37,921 bases of DNA from Defluviitaleaceae bacterium (GCA_009784615.1 WRBJ01000017.1:1-37921); one strand, 5' to 3'. Numbered from the stretch's first letter, positions 1 through 8,002 are shown. Notes: a model not told the origin generated them from the letters alone. Numbers and translations are program-made.

Positions 1-140
1 ACGCTATGCGTCGCTTTCGCACAGCGAAAGTGCAAGGTCTCGAGCTTTTTGCCCACAAATGGGCAAAAACTCTGCCACCTACCACGCCAAGAAATTGGTG
101 CGGCAAGGTTTCAGAACAGGTCTGATGTTTCCCACATATT
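1..140. ncRNA. Hairpin-rich segment, possible structured RNA cut by the window edge
   Basis: This non-coding stretch is visibly richer in G and C than its surroundings and holds a string of inverted repeats. ACGC (1-4) pairs with GCGT (8-11). CTTTCGC (14-20) pairs with GCGAAAG (24-30). A perfect 10-bp stem joins 46-55 to 60-69 around a CAAA loop. A GAAA-tetraloop arm at 82-103 has one mismatch and one G-U pair. It is extended by CCT/AGG (78-80 with 106-108) and TCTG/CAGA (71-74 with 112-115). TCAGA/TCTGA (111-115 with 121-125) is an alternative pairing. I could not match it to tmRNA, RNase P RNA, SRP RNA, 6S RNA or a riboswitch class. Strand is undecided, and it could also be a repeat element. 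Confidence 0.35.
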
Positions 141-167
141 ACAATTGCGTAACATCTCGACAATTTG

Positions 168-196
168 TTGCATTTAGGCTGTTTTTTTGATATAAT
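168..196 (+). promoter_or_regulatory. Sigma-A-type promoter of the amidase gene
   Basis: A -35 TTGCAT (168-173) and a -10 TATAAT (191-196) are separated by 17 bases, with TGA directly before the -10 (extended -10). The predicted start near 203 leaves a short leader with the ribosome binding site CGGAGG at 217-222 before the ATG at 229. Confidence 0.75.
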
Positions 197-228
197 GATG
201 TAGATTTTGATTACATCGGAGGTCTAGT

Positions 229-2292
229 ATGCGAAAAAAATTTGCTGGATGTGCTATTTTTGTGTTTATATATATTGTGATGTTTGCTGTGGGTATGGTT
301 GCAGTGCAAGATGTCTATGCCGCAGAAAACCAGCGCGTGGTGCAAATTAATATTGATGGAAATTTGTTGCAAGCACCGCCTGTTGGTGATATGCCACCTG
401 TGTTAATGGGTGGTCGTACGCTTGTGCCTGTGCGCCACGTTTTTGAGGCGATGGGGGCTGTTGTTGATTTTCAAGAGGCGATGGAGCGTGTTGTTATACT
501 GCACGAAGGCAATTTGATTTTGATGCATATTGGCGAATATAGTTTCTTTTTTAACAATGACAATCATACAATGGATGTTGCTCCGCAACTTATTAATGGG
601 CGTACAATGGTACCGGTATCTTTTGTTGCTGGTTTGATGGGTTTTGATGTGCGTTGGGATGATGCAACATCTACAGTATTTTTAACTAATCAAAACGCGT
701 CAGAGCTAAGTTTGTCAGATTTGTCAGATGTTTCTGTTGATAATTCCACCATAATTCCATCGGAAACTAATTTGCAGACTAATATTACATCTGTTACTTG
801 GAACGAAGCCCGTACGCAGTTCACTATTTCTGCAGAAACTGCAATTACTATGGTGGATTGGCATATGCTTGCCGATGGTCGGCTTGTGGTAGATATTTTT
901 AATGCACAAACAGCGTTGGCGCAAAGCAATTTTACTATAAATAATAGTTTTTTAACAACTGTACGTACGGGGTTAAATATTATTGATGGCAATTATGTCG
1001 CGCGTGTGGTTTTTGATTTGACACGTGCTATGACATATCGTATAACTATGTCAGAAGACAGGCGGCATATTGTGGTTACCTTTGAACTTAACGAGATTTC
1101 TGCTGTACACCATATTAATCGCTTTGTGCAAAATGAAAGCGAAAGTGTTATTATAACAGGTGTTACTGCGCCGATTACGGATATTTTCTTGCTGGGTAAC
1201 CCTTTGCGTTTGGTGGTTGATATTCCCCACGCTAGACTTTCTGAAAATGCAGTTTTGACGGATAATAATATGCCTAAATGGCTTGTTAGTGATGTGCGTA
1301 TGGCACAGTTTGACCCGATGGCTGTGCGTGTTGTGTTGGATTTGAATGAGAATATATCGTTTACGGTTGAAGAAAATGCCGAAAATGGAAGCGTTACTAT
1401 AAATGTTGGACTGCCGACGCATCGAAATATTTATCTTAATTCTCAAAACGGAACGATTATGTTAATGCGTCCACAAGACTTGGGTATTGGTGATATTTTG
1501 CAATTTGACCAATATCATCAGCGGCGATATTCCTTCATCTTACCTTCTGATTTTTCTGAACATTTTGGTTATGGTGATTTTTGGATACGGGATGGTATTA
1601 TTAACCATATAGAAATTGTAACGGAAAACGGCATAACGCAAATTATTTTTGACACCGCCGTAATAAGGTCTTACATAATTGAAGAAACACCAGACGCTAT
1701 ATTAATTCGTCCTGTTGACCCACGTGAAAAATATGACTTTGTTGTGGTTATTGACCCTGGGCACGGCGGGCGTGACCCAGGTGCGGTACATCACGGTCAT
1801 CACGAGTCGGATTTGGTGCTTGATATTGCTTTGATGGTGATTGATATGCTTAACCGTGATGGGCTTGTTAAGGTTTATACTACACGTTATACCGATGTTG
1901 CCGTTACAAATACCGAGAGAGCTAGAATTGGCAATGAAGCAGGAGATATTTTTATATCCATACATCTAAATGCTGCAAATGGTGTGGCAAATGGTGTGGA
2001 AACGCTGTATTTTGTACACAATGCCGAACCTAGTGATTTTAATTCACGTCATTTGGCAGAAATTATTCAAAGTAATATGGTTGAGGATATTGGTTTTAAC
2101 TATCGTCGATTGTGGAATCGTCCTTTGTTGCTGGTGCTAAATTCTACAAGAATACCTGCCGCTTTGGTTGAAGTGGGCTTTATGGATGCTATGGTGGATG
2201 CGCAAAGATTACATCAACAAGAATACCGTTATCGTGCGGCGCAATCCATAGTGCGGTCTATATATGAAGCAAGAGAGATTATCGGAAGATAG
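229..2292 (+). CDS. N-acetylmuramoyl-L-alanine amidase with stalk and AMIN-like domains
   Basis: This 687-residue exported cell-wall hydrolase should cleave the amide bond between MurNAc and the stem peptide of peptidoglycan. A signal peptide or anchor covers residues 1-31. Residues about 40-155 resemble the copper-amine-oxidase-like N-terminal (stalk) domain, with two copies of the GRTxVPV motif. About 185-395 look like two AMIN-type beta domains, which usually bind peptidoglycan. The C-terminal 190 residues are an Amidase_3 domain with the expected zinc and catalytic residues: H512 (DPGHGG), E526 (HES), H579 (SIHLN) and E648 (VEVGFM). It has its own promoter and faces dpaB, from which a strong hairpin separates it. 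A role in sporulation or daughter-cell separation is possible but not shown. Confidence 0.9.
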   Translation: MRKKFAGCAIFVFIYIVMFAVGMVAVQDVYAAENQRVVQINIDGNLLQAPPVGDMPPVLMGGRTLVPVRHVFEAMGAVVDFQEAMERVVILHEGNLILMHIGEYSFFFNNDNHTMDVAPQLINGRTMVPVSFVAGLMGFDVRWDDATSTVFLTNQNASELSLSDLSDVSVDNSTIIPSETNLQTNITSVTWNEARTQFTISAETAITMVDWHMLADGRLVVDIFNAQTALAQSNFTINNSFLTTVRTGLNIIDGNYVARVVFDLTRAMTYRITMSEDRRHIVVTFELNEISAVHHINRFVQNESESVIITGVTAPITDIFLLGNPLRLVVDIPHARLSENAVLTDNNMPKWLVSDVRMAQFDPMAVRVVLDLNENISFTVEENAENGSVTINVGLPTHRNIYLNSQNGTIMLMRPQDLGIGDILQFDQYHQRRYSFILPSDFSEHFGYGDFWIRDGIINHIEIVTENGITQIIFDTAVIRSYIIEETPDAILIRPVDPREKYDFVVVIDPGHGGRDPGAVHHGHHESDLVLDIALMVIDMLNRDGLVKVYTTRYTDVAVTNTERARIGNEAGDIFISIHLNAANGVANGVETLYFVHNAEPSDFNSRHLAEIIQSNMVEDIGFNYRRLWNRPLLLVLNSTRIPAALVEVGFMDAMVDAQRLHQQEYRYRAAQSIVRSIYEAREIIGR

Positions 2293-2359
2293 TCATTTGT
2301 ATCTAAAAAAGTGTTAAAATCCGCCTCGACCTTACTTATTAATAATGGTTTTTTGCTGT

Positions 2360-2410
2360 AAACATAATACAAACCCACGTCTGTTAGATGTGGGTTTGTA
2401 TTATGTTTTT
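2360..2410. terminator. Long bidirectional terminator between the amidase gene and dpaB
   Basis: A perfect stem of about 19 bp pairs 2360-2378 with 2390-2408 around an 11-base loop. T residues follow on the plus strand, and the A run before the stem gives T residues on the minus strand. It lies between two convergent genes and touches the dpaB stop codon. Confidence 0.8.
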
Positions 2411-2411
2411 A

Positions 2412-3002
2412 TTATTTATTATGGGTTATTATTGCGGGTTGTATTTGTTTGCCTTCCAAAGCGCATATTAAAGATTTTTCCAAAAGAGAAAGGTCGGCGG
2501 TCATACTTGTGGGTTTTTTTGTTGGATTATCCTGCCCAAATGGCACGAAAAATATATTTTTGGTATTATAGAGCTTTGCTATGTTTACGCCATTTGCACC
2601 GAGTGCATCGTTAGAAAATAATGCAAGTAGAACTGGTTTATTGTTGCGCAATGTGGCTTTTGTTGCCATAGGTACAGCACCGTCAGATATACCGTTAGCC
2701 AGTTTTGCAATTGTACTACCAGTTGCAGGGGCTATTATCATAATATCCAATGGATTATCAGGTCCAAAAAACTCTGCTTCTGCTATTGTGCTTATTGCGT
2801 TTTTGTCTGTTATTTCGTATATTTTGCCCAAAAAAGAATCTTTGTCGTGGAAACGAGAGCTATGTTTAAATACATTTTCAGATACTATAGGATAAATATC
2901 TGCACCCAGTTCTTTTAGTGTTTTAAGTGGCTCTAGTATTTCCATAACGGTACAAAACGAGCCGGTTATGCCAAAACCTATCTTCTTTCCTTTTAATGTC
3001 AT
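2412..3002 (-). CDS. dpaB: Dipicolinate synthase subunit B
   Basis: This 196-residue flavoprotein-like subunit works with DpaA to make dipicolinic acid, the calcium-chelating compound of the spore core, in the mother cell. Seen in the sequence: an N-terminal nucleotide-binding start (GFGITGSFCT, residues 9-18), the APATGSTIAKLANGISD segment from residue 91, and the PFGQD motif late in the protein. All are typical of SpoVFB/DpaB, and the length fits the family (about 200). Its ATG overlaps the dpaA stop by four bases (ATGA), so the two are translationally coupled. The pair is strong evidence for endospore formation. Confidence 0.93.
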   Translation of the reverse strand: MTLKGKKIGFGITGSFCTVMEILEPLKTLKELGADIYPIVSENVFKHSSRFHDKDSFLGKIYEITDKNAISTIAEAEFFGPDNPLDIMIIAPATGSTIAKLANGISDGAVPMATKATLRNNKPVLLALFSNDALGANGVNIAKLYNTKNIFFVPFGQDNPTKKPTSMTADLSLLEKSLICALEGKQIQPAIITHNK

Positions 3003-3778
3003 TTCTGATACCTCCTACATAAAATATGGTTTATATATTCGCCTAAAATTTCGCCTGCCGTTTGCACTGCATATTTGCCTGGAATACCTGCAAGAATTGT
3101 GGATTTGTCGTTTAGTTTTTTTGCGTAGTCAATATCAAACCCATATGGTTTTGAGGCTATGTCAATTAAAACTGCCCCATTGGTTTTATCAAGCATTTCG
3201 TTTGTTAATATGCGTTCGGGAACCGTGTTAATTATAGTGTCAAAGATATATTTATCAAAAAGTCCGCTCATATAAATTGGTATAACATAATCGGAATATG
3301 CCAAAGATTCTTTCTCTCTATTTCTTACAAGTGCATATACGTCTGCACCTAAAGCCTTTAGCTTTTTAGATAAATCCCTGCCACAAACACCGTATCCTAT
3401 TACAAGTACACGGCTGTTTGTCAAGGTATTAATACTGTTTGTAATAAGATGTGCAATTACGCCTTCGCTGGTTGGCACGGCATTTTTAATTGCTACAGCT
3501 CGTTTCTCTATCATAACATAATATTTAAGCCCGTATTTTTTGCATTTATCCGCAATGTATATATCTTTTACTCCAGAAAAAATCAATACTTCATTTTTTA
3601 GTGTTGCGAAAAAAGAATCGTCATAGATGAATTTATCAACTTTGCCCATAAAAGGGAAGATGATAAAATCTAATTTATCTGGCGGTGTGTCATTTTCGCA
3701 AAAAACATATCCGCAGTTTTTTAGGTAATTTTCGCTATAATGATACCTAGCGTCATCTTTTATGATGATTCCTTGCAT
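2999..3778 (-). CDS. dpaA: Dipicolinate synthase subunit A
   Basis: This 259-residue subunit is the NAD(P)-dependent part of dipicolinate synthase. It has a Rossmann fold with VLVIGYGVCGRD around residues 124-135, the conserved VPTSEG segment from 101, and a C-terminal GIPGKYAVQTAGEI motif, all characteristic of DpaA/SpoVFA. The start was set at 3778 because TTGGAGGA stands just upstream. The frame stays open to 4120, but that extension has no family resemblance. At 259 residues it is shorter than the roughly 300 of the Bacillus protein, mostly in the N-terminal domain. It forms an operon with dpaB. Confidence 0.92.
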   Translation of the reverse strand: MQGIIIKDDARYHYSENYLKNCGYVFCENDTPPDKLDFIIFPFMGKVDKFIYDDSFFATLKNEVLIFSGVKDIYIADKCKKYGLKYYVMIEKRAVAIKNAVPTSEGVIAHLITNSINTLTNSRVLVIGYGVCGRDLSKKLKALGADVYALVRNREKESLAYSDYVIPIYMSGLFDKYIFDTIINTVPERILTNEMLDKTNGAVLIDIASKPYGFDIDYAKKLNDKSTILAGIPGKYAVQTAGEILGEYINHILCRRYQK

Positions 3779-3810
3779 TGTGTTTTCCTCCAAAATATTT
3801 GGTCTTGGAT

Positions 3811-3839
3811 TATGATATGCAAATAAGCCAAAACAGGGT
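3811..3839 (-). promoter_or_regulatory. Possible sigma-K-like promoter of dpaAB
   Basis: On the minus strand CATATCATA (3811-3819) fits the sigma-K -10 pattern CATAnnnTA, and an AC dinucleotide lies 18 bases upstream (3838-3839). Bacillus spoVF is sigma-K dependent, which fits. The -35 is only two bases and the spacing is slightly long, so this is suggestive only. Confidence 0.3.
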
Positions 3840-3928
3840 ACTGGTTGCAAATTTGTTTTCTGTGTCAATTTATATTGCGGATGAATATCATAGAAGCAGG
3901 TATTTACCATAGAAAGGGATTTGAAGAT

Positions 3929-5005
3929 ATGAATAAACATATGTTTGCTGGCGCAAGCACACCCGATGGGTTTATAAACTTTTTTAACTATATAATGCCT
4001 TTGGAAAAAGCTAAAAAACGGCTTTTTTTGAAGGGGTCTTCGGGCTCTGGGAAAAGTACGTTTATTAACAAAATTGCAGATGAGTTTGAAGCTATTGGAG
4101 CAAATACCGAAAGATTTCACTGCGCAAACGACCCCGATAGTCTTGATGCTTTATCGGTTGCTGGCAAGGGTTTATGCATATTAGACGCAACCGCACCGCA
4201 TTGTTGTGAACCCGAGATACCCGCCGCTATAGATAAAATAATTGATTTTGCAGAATTTTTGGATGAACAAAAAGTAAGTCGATACGTGGACGAGATAAAA
4301 TCGTTGGTTCGTATGAAGAAATATTTTATTGATAAGGCGTTTGCATATCTTTCTGCCGCTGGAAGTGTTTATTTAGCCGAAAATGAAGCCTACAATATGA
4401 CCTTAAACAAAAATCCTTTAAATGATTTGTTGCAGGAATTGTTAAAAATATCGAATATGCAGCGTGCTTCAAATTCGTTTGGTTTTGACCGAAAGTTATT
4501 TATAAGTGCGATTACGCCGAATGGATTTGTTAGCCTGTCAGAAGGCTATTTTGGTGACTGTAAAGTTTACGGTCTTTATGGAGAAAACAGGGCAAAAGCT
4601 AGTATTTTTTTAACCGAATTAAGAGATAAGATAAATGCAGTTGGGATAAATACTGAAAGTTTTTGTTGTCCGTTTGCACCGAAATGGATTGAATGTTTGC
4701 ATTTGCCTGATATGAAAATAGCTTTTGCGGCAATGGACGGTAACTTTGGATACAAAGGGAGTGTGGATGATAAAATTGATGTAGGCAGTTGTTTTGACAC
4801 AAAAGTATTAGGGGATATTAAGCATAAGGAAAGACGAAATAATGAGTATGATTTATTCGGAAAAATGCTTGGTGCTGTTATAGAATCTATGAATTTGTCA
4901 AAAGTCTACCATACCAAAATAGAAGACATATATTCTAGCGCAATGAATTTTGACAAAGTGCGGATATTAACCGAGAAAACAGCTGATGAGCTATTGTCGT
5001 TATAA
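3929..5005 (+). CDS. Duplicated P-loop ATPase (PRK06851-like)
   Basis: This 358-residue protein of unknown function belongs, by motif pattern, to a clostridial/bacillar family of putative P-loop ATPases. The N-terminal half carries TPDGF followed by a Walker A GSSGSGKST at residues 36-44. It continues with an RFHCANDPDSLD segment and an ATAPH motif. The C-terminal half repeats the same order: TPNGF near residue 195, NTESFCCPFAP, then a counterpart of the ATAPH region. Its P-loop position reads GLYGENRAKAS (215-225) and lacks the GK[ST] core. The start at 3929 was chosen for family fit and an AGAAAGGGA upstream. It is divergent from dpaAB and ends in a bidirectional terminator. Confidence 0.75.
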   Translation: MNKHMFAGASTPDGFINFFNYIMPLEKAKKRLFLKGSSGSGKSTFINKIADEFEAIGANTERFHCANDPDSLDALSVAGKGLCILDATAPHCCEPEIPAAIDKIIDFAEFLDEQKVSRYVDEIKSLVRMKKYFIDKAFAYLSAAGSVYLAENEAYNMTLNKNPLNDLLQELLKISNMQRASNSFGFDRKLFISAITPNGFVSLSEGYFGDCKVYGLYGENRAKASIFLTELRDKINAVGINTESFCCPFAPKWIECLHLPDMKIAFAAMDGNFGYKGSVDDKIDVGSCFDTKVLGDIKHKERRNNEYDLFGKMLGAVIESMNLSKVYHTKIEDIYSSAMNFDKVRILTEKTADELLSL

Positions 5006-5034
5006 TAAAAAAGAGCCGTAACGGCTCTTTTTGG
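5006..5034. terminator. Bidirectional terminator
   Basis: AGAGCCG (5012-5018) pairs with CGGCTCT (5022-5028) around TAA, flanked by an A run on the left and a T run on the right. It can stop both the ATPase transcript (+) and the membrane-protein cluster (-), whose last stop codon begins just three bases away. Confidence 0.9.
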
Positions 5035-5036
5035 TT

Positions 5037-5333
5037 TTACCAAAATGCTACTGTTGATAACACCACAACAAAGATGATGTAGAAGACGATACCTAATGCC
5101 CATAGACCAAAAGAGACAAAAGATAGGATTTTGCCGATTTTTACATTGCTACCTACATATCCTTCTTGTTCGGCTTGTTTGCCAATTACCAAAGAGATAA
5201 TGCCGCAAATTGGGGTACAAACTAATGAAGCGATACCCAAAATCAAAGCAATTAAAGCCTTTTGTTCGCCAGGTCCTTTGCCGCCTGCTGGTGGCATACC
5301 GGTTGGTGGTGGTACTGGTGTTCCGTTGCTCAT
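5037..5333 (-). CDS. Small DUF4190-like membrane protein
   Basis: This 98-residue protein has a proline/glycine-rich cytoplasmic-looking N-terminus (PPPTGMPPAGG), then two hydrophobic segments (about 27-50 and 66-95) joined by a short polar loop with the IGKQAEQEG pattern. That layout is typical of DUF4190-type proteins. The function is unknown. A strong AGGAGG lies before the start. It is the last gene of a run of small genes on the minus strand and is paralogous to the next gene (5382-5768) in architecture and in the shared MSN start. Confidence 0.7.
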   Translation of the reverse strand: MSNGTPVPPPTGMPPAGGKGPGEQKALIALILGIASLVCTPICGIISLVIGKQAEQEGYVGSNVKIGKILSFVSFGLWALGIVFYIIFVVVLSTVAFW

Positions 5334-5381
5334 AGAAAATTCCTCCTAAAAATTAGTTATGTAAAATAGTTGTTGCCAATT

Positions 5382-5768
5382 TTACCAATAATACATTAAA
5401 TCATACCAAAAAGCATCAGTAAAAGCTAGACCCCATATTAAGAAAAAGAATACGTAATAGATTATCCAGCCAACGAAGAATACCAAGCCTATTATGGATA
5501 ACACAAGACCTGCCGTCATTTTGCCGCCCGTGAAGCCATCTTTTTTGGCGGAAAGCGCAAGAATAAGCCCTATTAAACCAAAAGGCAAAGACCCGCAACA
5601 AACGACAGAAATTATACCAAGCACCAAAGACCCCGTGGCTTTACCATCGCCTGGCTGTTTGTAAGGCACTACAGGAACAGCGTATGGCGGTATTGGTGCG
5701 CCGTAAGGTGGTGGAGCTTGATGTGGCGGGGGTGGTGATTGGTTATTTGGTGGCGGTATATTGCTCAT
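5382..5768 (-). CDS. DUF4190-like membrane protein with proline-rich N-terminus
   Basis: This 128-residue paralogue of the preceding gene has a longer proline-rich N-terminal tail (about 40 residues with PPPP and PPY repeats). Two to three membrane segments follow with the GxxSLVLGIISVVCC and ALSAKKDGFTGGKM patterns of DUF4190. The C-terminus is rich in aromatic residues. CGGAGG precedes the ATG. Proline-rich tails of this kind often mediate protein contacts, but no partner can be named. It is likely co-transcribed with the DUF2752 and TM2 genes upstream. Confidence 0.72.
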   Translation of the reverse strand: MSNIPPPNNQSPPPPHQAPPPYGAPIPPYAVPVVPYKQPGDGKATGSLVLGIISVVCCGSLPFGLIGLILALSAKKDGFTGGKMTAGLVLSIIGLVFFVGWIIYYVFFFLIWGLAFTDAFWYDLMYYW

Positions 5769-5794
5769 AAAATTACCTCCGTTATGTATAAATT

Positions 5795-6193
5795 TTATAT
5801 TCCTCTTATTAAATTATATACCCAAGAAATGGATAAAAGTGCTATTATTATTCGTACGCCCCATTTTGATGTTATTATATTGGTAAGGCGCGAAACCCTT
5901 GATAAGTGCAACTTACGTGAGAAAATGTCGATTGCGGAAAGAGTAAAATAGGCTGTAAAAACTAATGCAAGCGGCGTGAACAATATATTCATTGCAATGG
6001 CATCAACAATCTCGAAATTAATTGCGTGTATGGTGGCACGTGTAAGCCCGCAACCAGGGCAGGGTATACCTGTTGTAGTGTTAAGCATACAAGGCATACG
6101 AAAAGGTGTGTAAAGGTATAAAAGAACCGCAATTATGAAAATGCCGACAAGGGCAAAAAACATTTTTGCAGGTTTTTTTGCAGAGCGTTCCAT
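5795..6193 (-). CDS. DUF2752 membrane protein
   Basis: This 132-residue membrane protein has the DUF2752 hallmark CPGCGLTRA (about residues 45-53) after a first transmembrane segment. Two further hydrophobic segments follow. Function is unknown. The paired cysteines in CPGC could bind a metal or be redox active, which is inference. The start codon lies one base after the stop of the TM2 gene and has no clear Shine-Dalgarno sequence, so translation probably depends on coupling. Confidence 0.85.
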   Translation of the reverse strand: MERSAKKPAKMFFALVGIFIIAVLLYLYTPFRMPCMLNTTTGIPCPGCGLTRATIHAINFEIVDAIAMNILFTPLALVFTAYFTLSAIDIFSRKLHLSRVSRLTNIITSKWGVRIIIALLSISWVYNLIRGI

Positions 6194-6194
6194 A

Positions 6195-6611
6195 TTAATA
6201 ACCGTAATAAGTCAAAAAGTTTATGACTGTTTCAAAGTTTTTTTCACGAGCCCTGCCAGAAACCAAGAAGATGTCAACAATCCACCAAATCCACGCTGTC
6301 CAGCCCATAAAGACTATCCACAAAATCCAACCAAAAAGCCATACACATAACTTACCAACGCCCAAACCAACATCACCAAGCACAAAACGGTCTATACCTA
6401 AACCACCTAAAAAGATAGAAAGAAGCAAGATTGTTGTAGGGTCGTGCATTTTTAGTGCATAAAGATAGTTAAAATGTGTTTCGGGCAGATGTTGCATACG
6501 TTCTTGTAAATACTGTACACGTTCTGGCGGAAAATATTTGTGGTTTGCCATTATCCACATATCCACTCTTTCGTTGCGTGTTGGGTTTATTGGTGCTTGC
6601 GGTATTTGCAT
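6195..6611 (-). CDS. TM2 domain protein
   Basis: This 138-residue protein has a soluble N-terminal part of about 55 residues followed by a TM2 domain. The domain shows FLGGLGIDRF then two hydrophobic segments with the aromatic-rich WTAWIWWIVDIFLVSGR end. TM2 domains are two-helix hairpins of unknown function that recur beside small membrane proteins. GGGGGA precedes the ATG. The gene follows the small protein at 6634-6810 by 22 bases and continues into the DUF2752 gene. Confidence 0.85.
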   Translation of the reverse strand: MQIPQAPINPTRNERVDMWIMANHKYFPPERVQYLQERMQHLPETHFNYLYALKMHDPTTILLLSIFLGGLGIDRFVLGDVGLGVGKLCVWLFGWILWIVFMGWTAWIWWIVDIFLVSGRAREKNFETVINFLTYYGY

Positions 6612-6633
6612 TTGTGTATCCCCCTATCTATAT

Positions 6634-6810
6634 TTAAGAACAATTACATTTGGTCTTTTTAATTTGTTTTTGAAATTCTGCATAACTTGGCAGTTTTAAA
6701 CCTTCAACATTAGCCGCTTTTACGACACATTCATATGCTTCTTCAACAGTTGCGGCTCGACCGATGTATTCGGCTAAAAGTGTTAAAATTACTTTGGTCT
6801 CATATGCCAT
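6634..6810 (-). CDS. Small conserved-looking protein, function unknown
   Basis: This 58-residue, soluble, probably helical protein starts MAYETKVILTLLAEYIGRA and ends in a basic stretch with a CNCS tail. I do not recognise its function. The start at 6810 was chosen because CGGAGGTGGC sits upstream at good spacing. An in-frame earlier start at 6861 would lie inside the promoter below. It is the first gene of the minus-strand cluster of small genes. Confidence 0.7.
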   Translation of the reverse strand: MAYETKVILTLLAEYIGRAATVEEAYECVVKAANVEGLKLPSYAEFQKQIKKTKCNCS

Positions 6811-6839
6811 AATGCCACCTCCGAAATCATATTTAAAAT

Positions 6840-6868
6840 AGTATATCACAGCAAGCGACAAAAATCAA
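6840..6868 (-). promoter_or_regulatory. Sigma-A-type promoter of the small membrane-protein cluster
   Basis: Minus strand: -35 TTGATT (6863-6868), a 17-base spacer and -10 TATACT (6840-6845), with TGA directly upstream of the -10. It predicts transcription starting near 6833, consistent with the ATG at 6810. Confidence 0.7.
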
Positions 6869-6887
6869 TAGTATTTTAATAATAACA

Positions 6888-7424
6888 TTATATGGTTATG
6901 CGAGATTTGATTAAGGCATAGCGTAAAGCCTTGCCTAATGCTATAACTATACCTATTTGTAACAATGATGTTAGCAAAAATGGTGCAACAGCAGCGGCAA
7001 AAGCATTTGCGATTGTGCGTTCTAATATAGCGGCAAAAAATACCATACCAATGGCAAGATTTGCGGCAAAACCTAATATTAGAAGCATTGCCCAATATAG
7101 GACATTTTGTTTGCGTGCGGCAAAAGCGGCGGATAGGGTGATAAGCGGAAAAGAAAGTATAAAGCCGCCTGTATGACCTGCGATTATACCAATGCCGCCT
7201 TGTAGCCCATTAAATACTGGCACACCAGCGGCACCTAACAATATGTATATACAAACGGCAATTACACCTTTTTTTGCGCCTAGAATAATACCGGCTAGGG
7301 CAACCCCCGTGGTTTGCAGGGTAAAAGGCACGCCGCCTGATAGTGGTATGCGGATTTGGGCGCAAATAACGATAATTGCGGTAAAAATTGCTATTTGAGT
7401 TATATCACGTATTGGTATTTTCAT
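6888..7424 (-). CDS. bioY: Biotin transporter BioY (ECF S component)
   Basis: This 178-residue, six-helix membrane protein is the substrate-binding S component for biotin uptake through an energy-coupling-factor transporter. The BioY signature is visible: IRIPLSGGVPFTLQTTGV near residue 25, the GVPVFNGLQGGIG segment near 67, and GHTGGFILSFP near 83. No biotin synthesis gene is adjacent, and the ECF A1, A2 and T subunits are not in the window, so it probably uses a shared ECF module. AGAGGAG precedes the ATG. The first 20 bases overlap the end of the DUF454 gene. Confidence 0.93.
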   Translation of the reverse strand: MKIPIRDITQIAIFTAIIVICAQIRIPLSGGVPFTLQTTGVALAGIILGAKKGVIAVCIYILLGAAGVPVFNGLQGGIGIIAGHTGGFILSFPLITLSAAFAARKQNVLYWAMLLILGFAANLAIGMVFFAAILERTIANAFAAAVAPFLLTSLLQIGIVIALGKALRYALIKSRITI

Positions 7425-7980
7425 TTGCGTTTCTCCTCTTAATTGCGGTAATAATGCCGTATATTAACAATGTTGAAGTTATAATTACAGCCACTATTGT
7501 TAAACGATACATTTCAAAAGGTGTTTCGGCAAAGACAAAGCCCAATGCAATCCATATCCACGATAAAAATATACTAAATAAATTGTATACAATATTGTAT
7601 TGCAGTATGTCCGTTTTGCGGGTTTTTACAACGAATACGTGTATGCTTACGGCGATGCCTATACAGGTAACCAAAATTTGCACCCATATTACCCCTATCA
7701 AAGTCATAGAAAAAACCATACCTGCCCACATAAAGGCGATTGTGCGGATTTTATATGCCATTGGTATGCCTTTTTTGCTATAAAAATTTTCAAGATAAGG
7801 ACCGAGGAAACGGTTGTTTAGAAGTTTGTTGCGTATTTTTGGGTTGACTTTTGCAAAAATCATACAAGCGGCTATTGCAAATGGCGTTGTAGGCCATAAG
7901 GGCATAAAAATGCCGATTATACCACAGATTACACAAAGAATACCGACCGAATTAAGAAAAATTTTCAATGATTTTTTCAT
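7405..7980 (-). CDS. DUF454 (YbaN-like) inner-membrane protein
   Basis: This 191-residue membrane protein has the DUF454 pattern in its first 110 residues: a GIIGIFMPLWPTTPF membrane segment, then RFLGPYLENF and a KIRTIAFMW segment. The C-terminal 70 residues add two or three more hydrophobic segments, so it is longer than a minimal YbaN (about 125). Function is unknown. TTGGAGGATT precedes the ATG. It overlaps bioY by 20 bases, and both appear to be driven by the promoter at 8003-8031. Confidence 0.82.
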   Translation of the reverse strand: MKKSLKIFLNSVGILCVICGIIGIFMPLWPTTPFAIAACMIFAKVNPKIRNKLLNNRFLGPYLENFYSKKGIPMAYKIRTIAFMWAGMVFSMTLIGVIWVQILVTCIGIAVSIHVFVVKTRKTDILQYNIVYNLFSIFLSWIWIALGFVFAETPFEMYRLTIVAVIITSTLLIYGIITAIKRRNANENTNT

Positions 7981-8002
7981 AATAATCCTCCAAATTTAAT
8001 GT

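Noticed and set aside
3779-4120. Upstream extension of the dpaA frame to 4120
   Set aside because: The extra 114 codons have no ribosome binding site at their start, overlap the divergent ATPase gene and do not resemble DpaA. A clear TTGGAGGA stands before the start at 3778.
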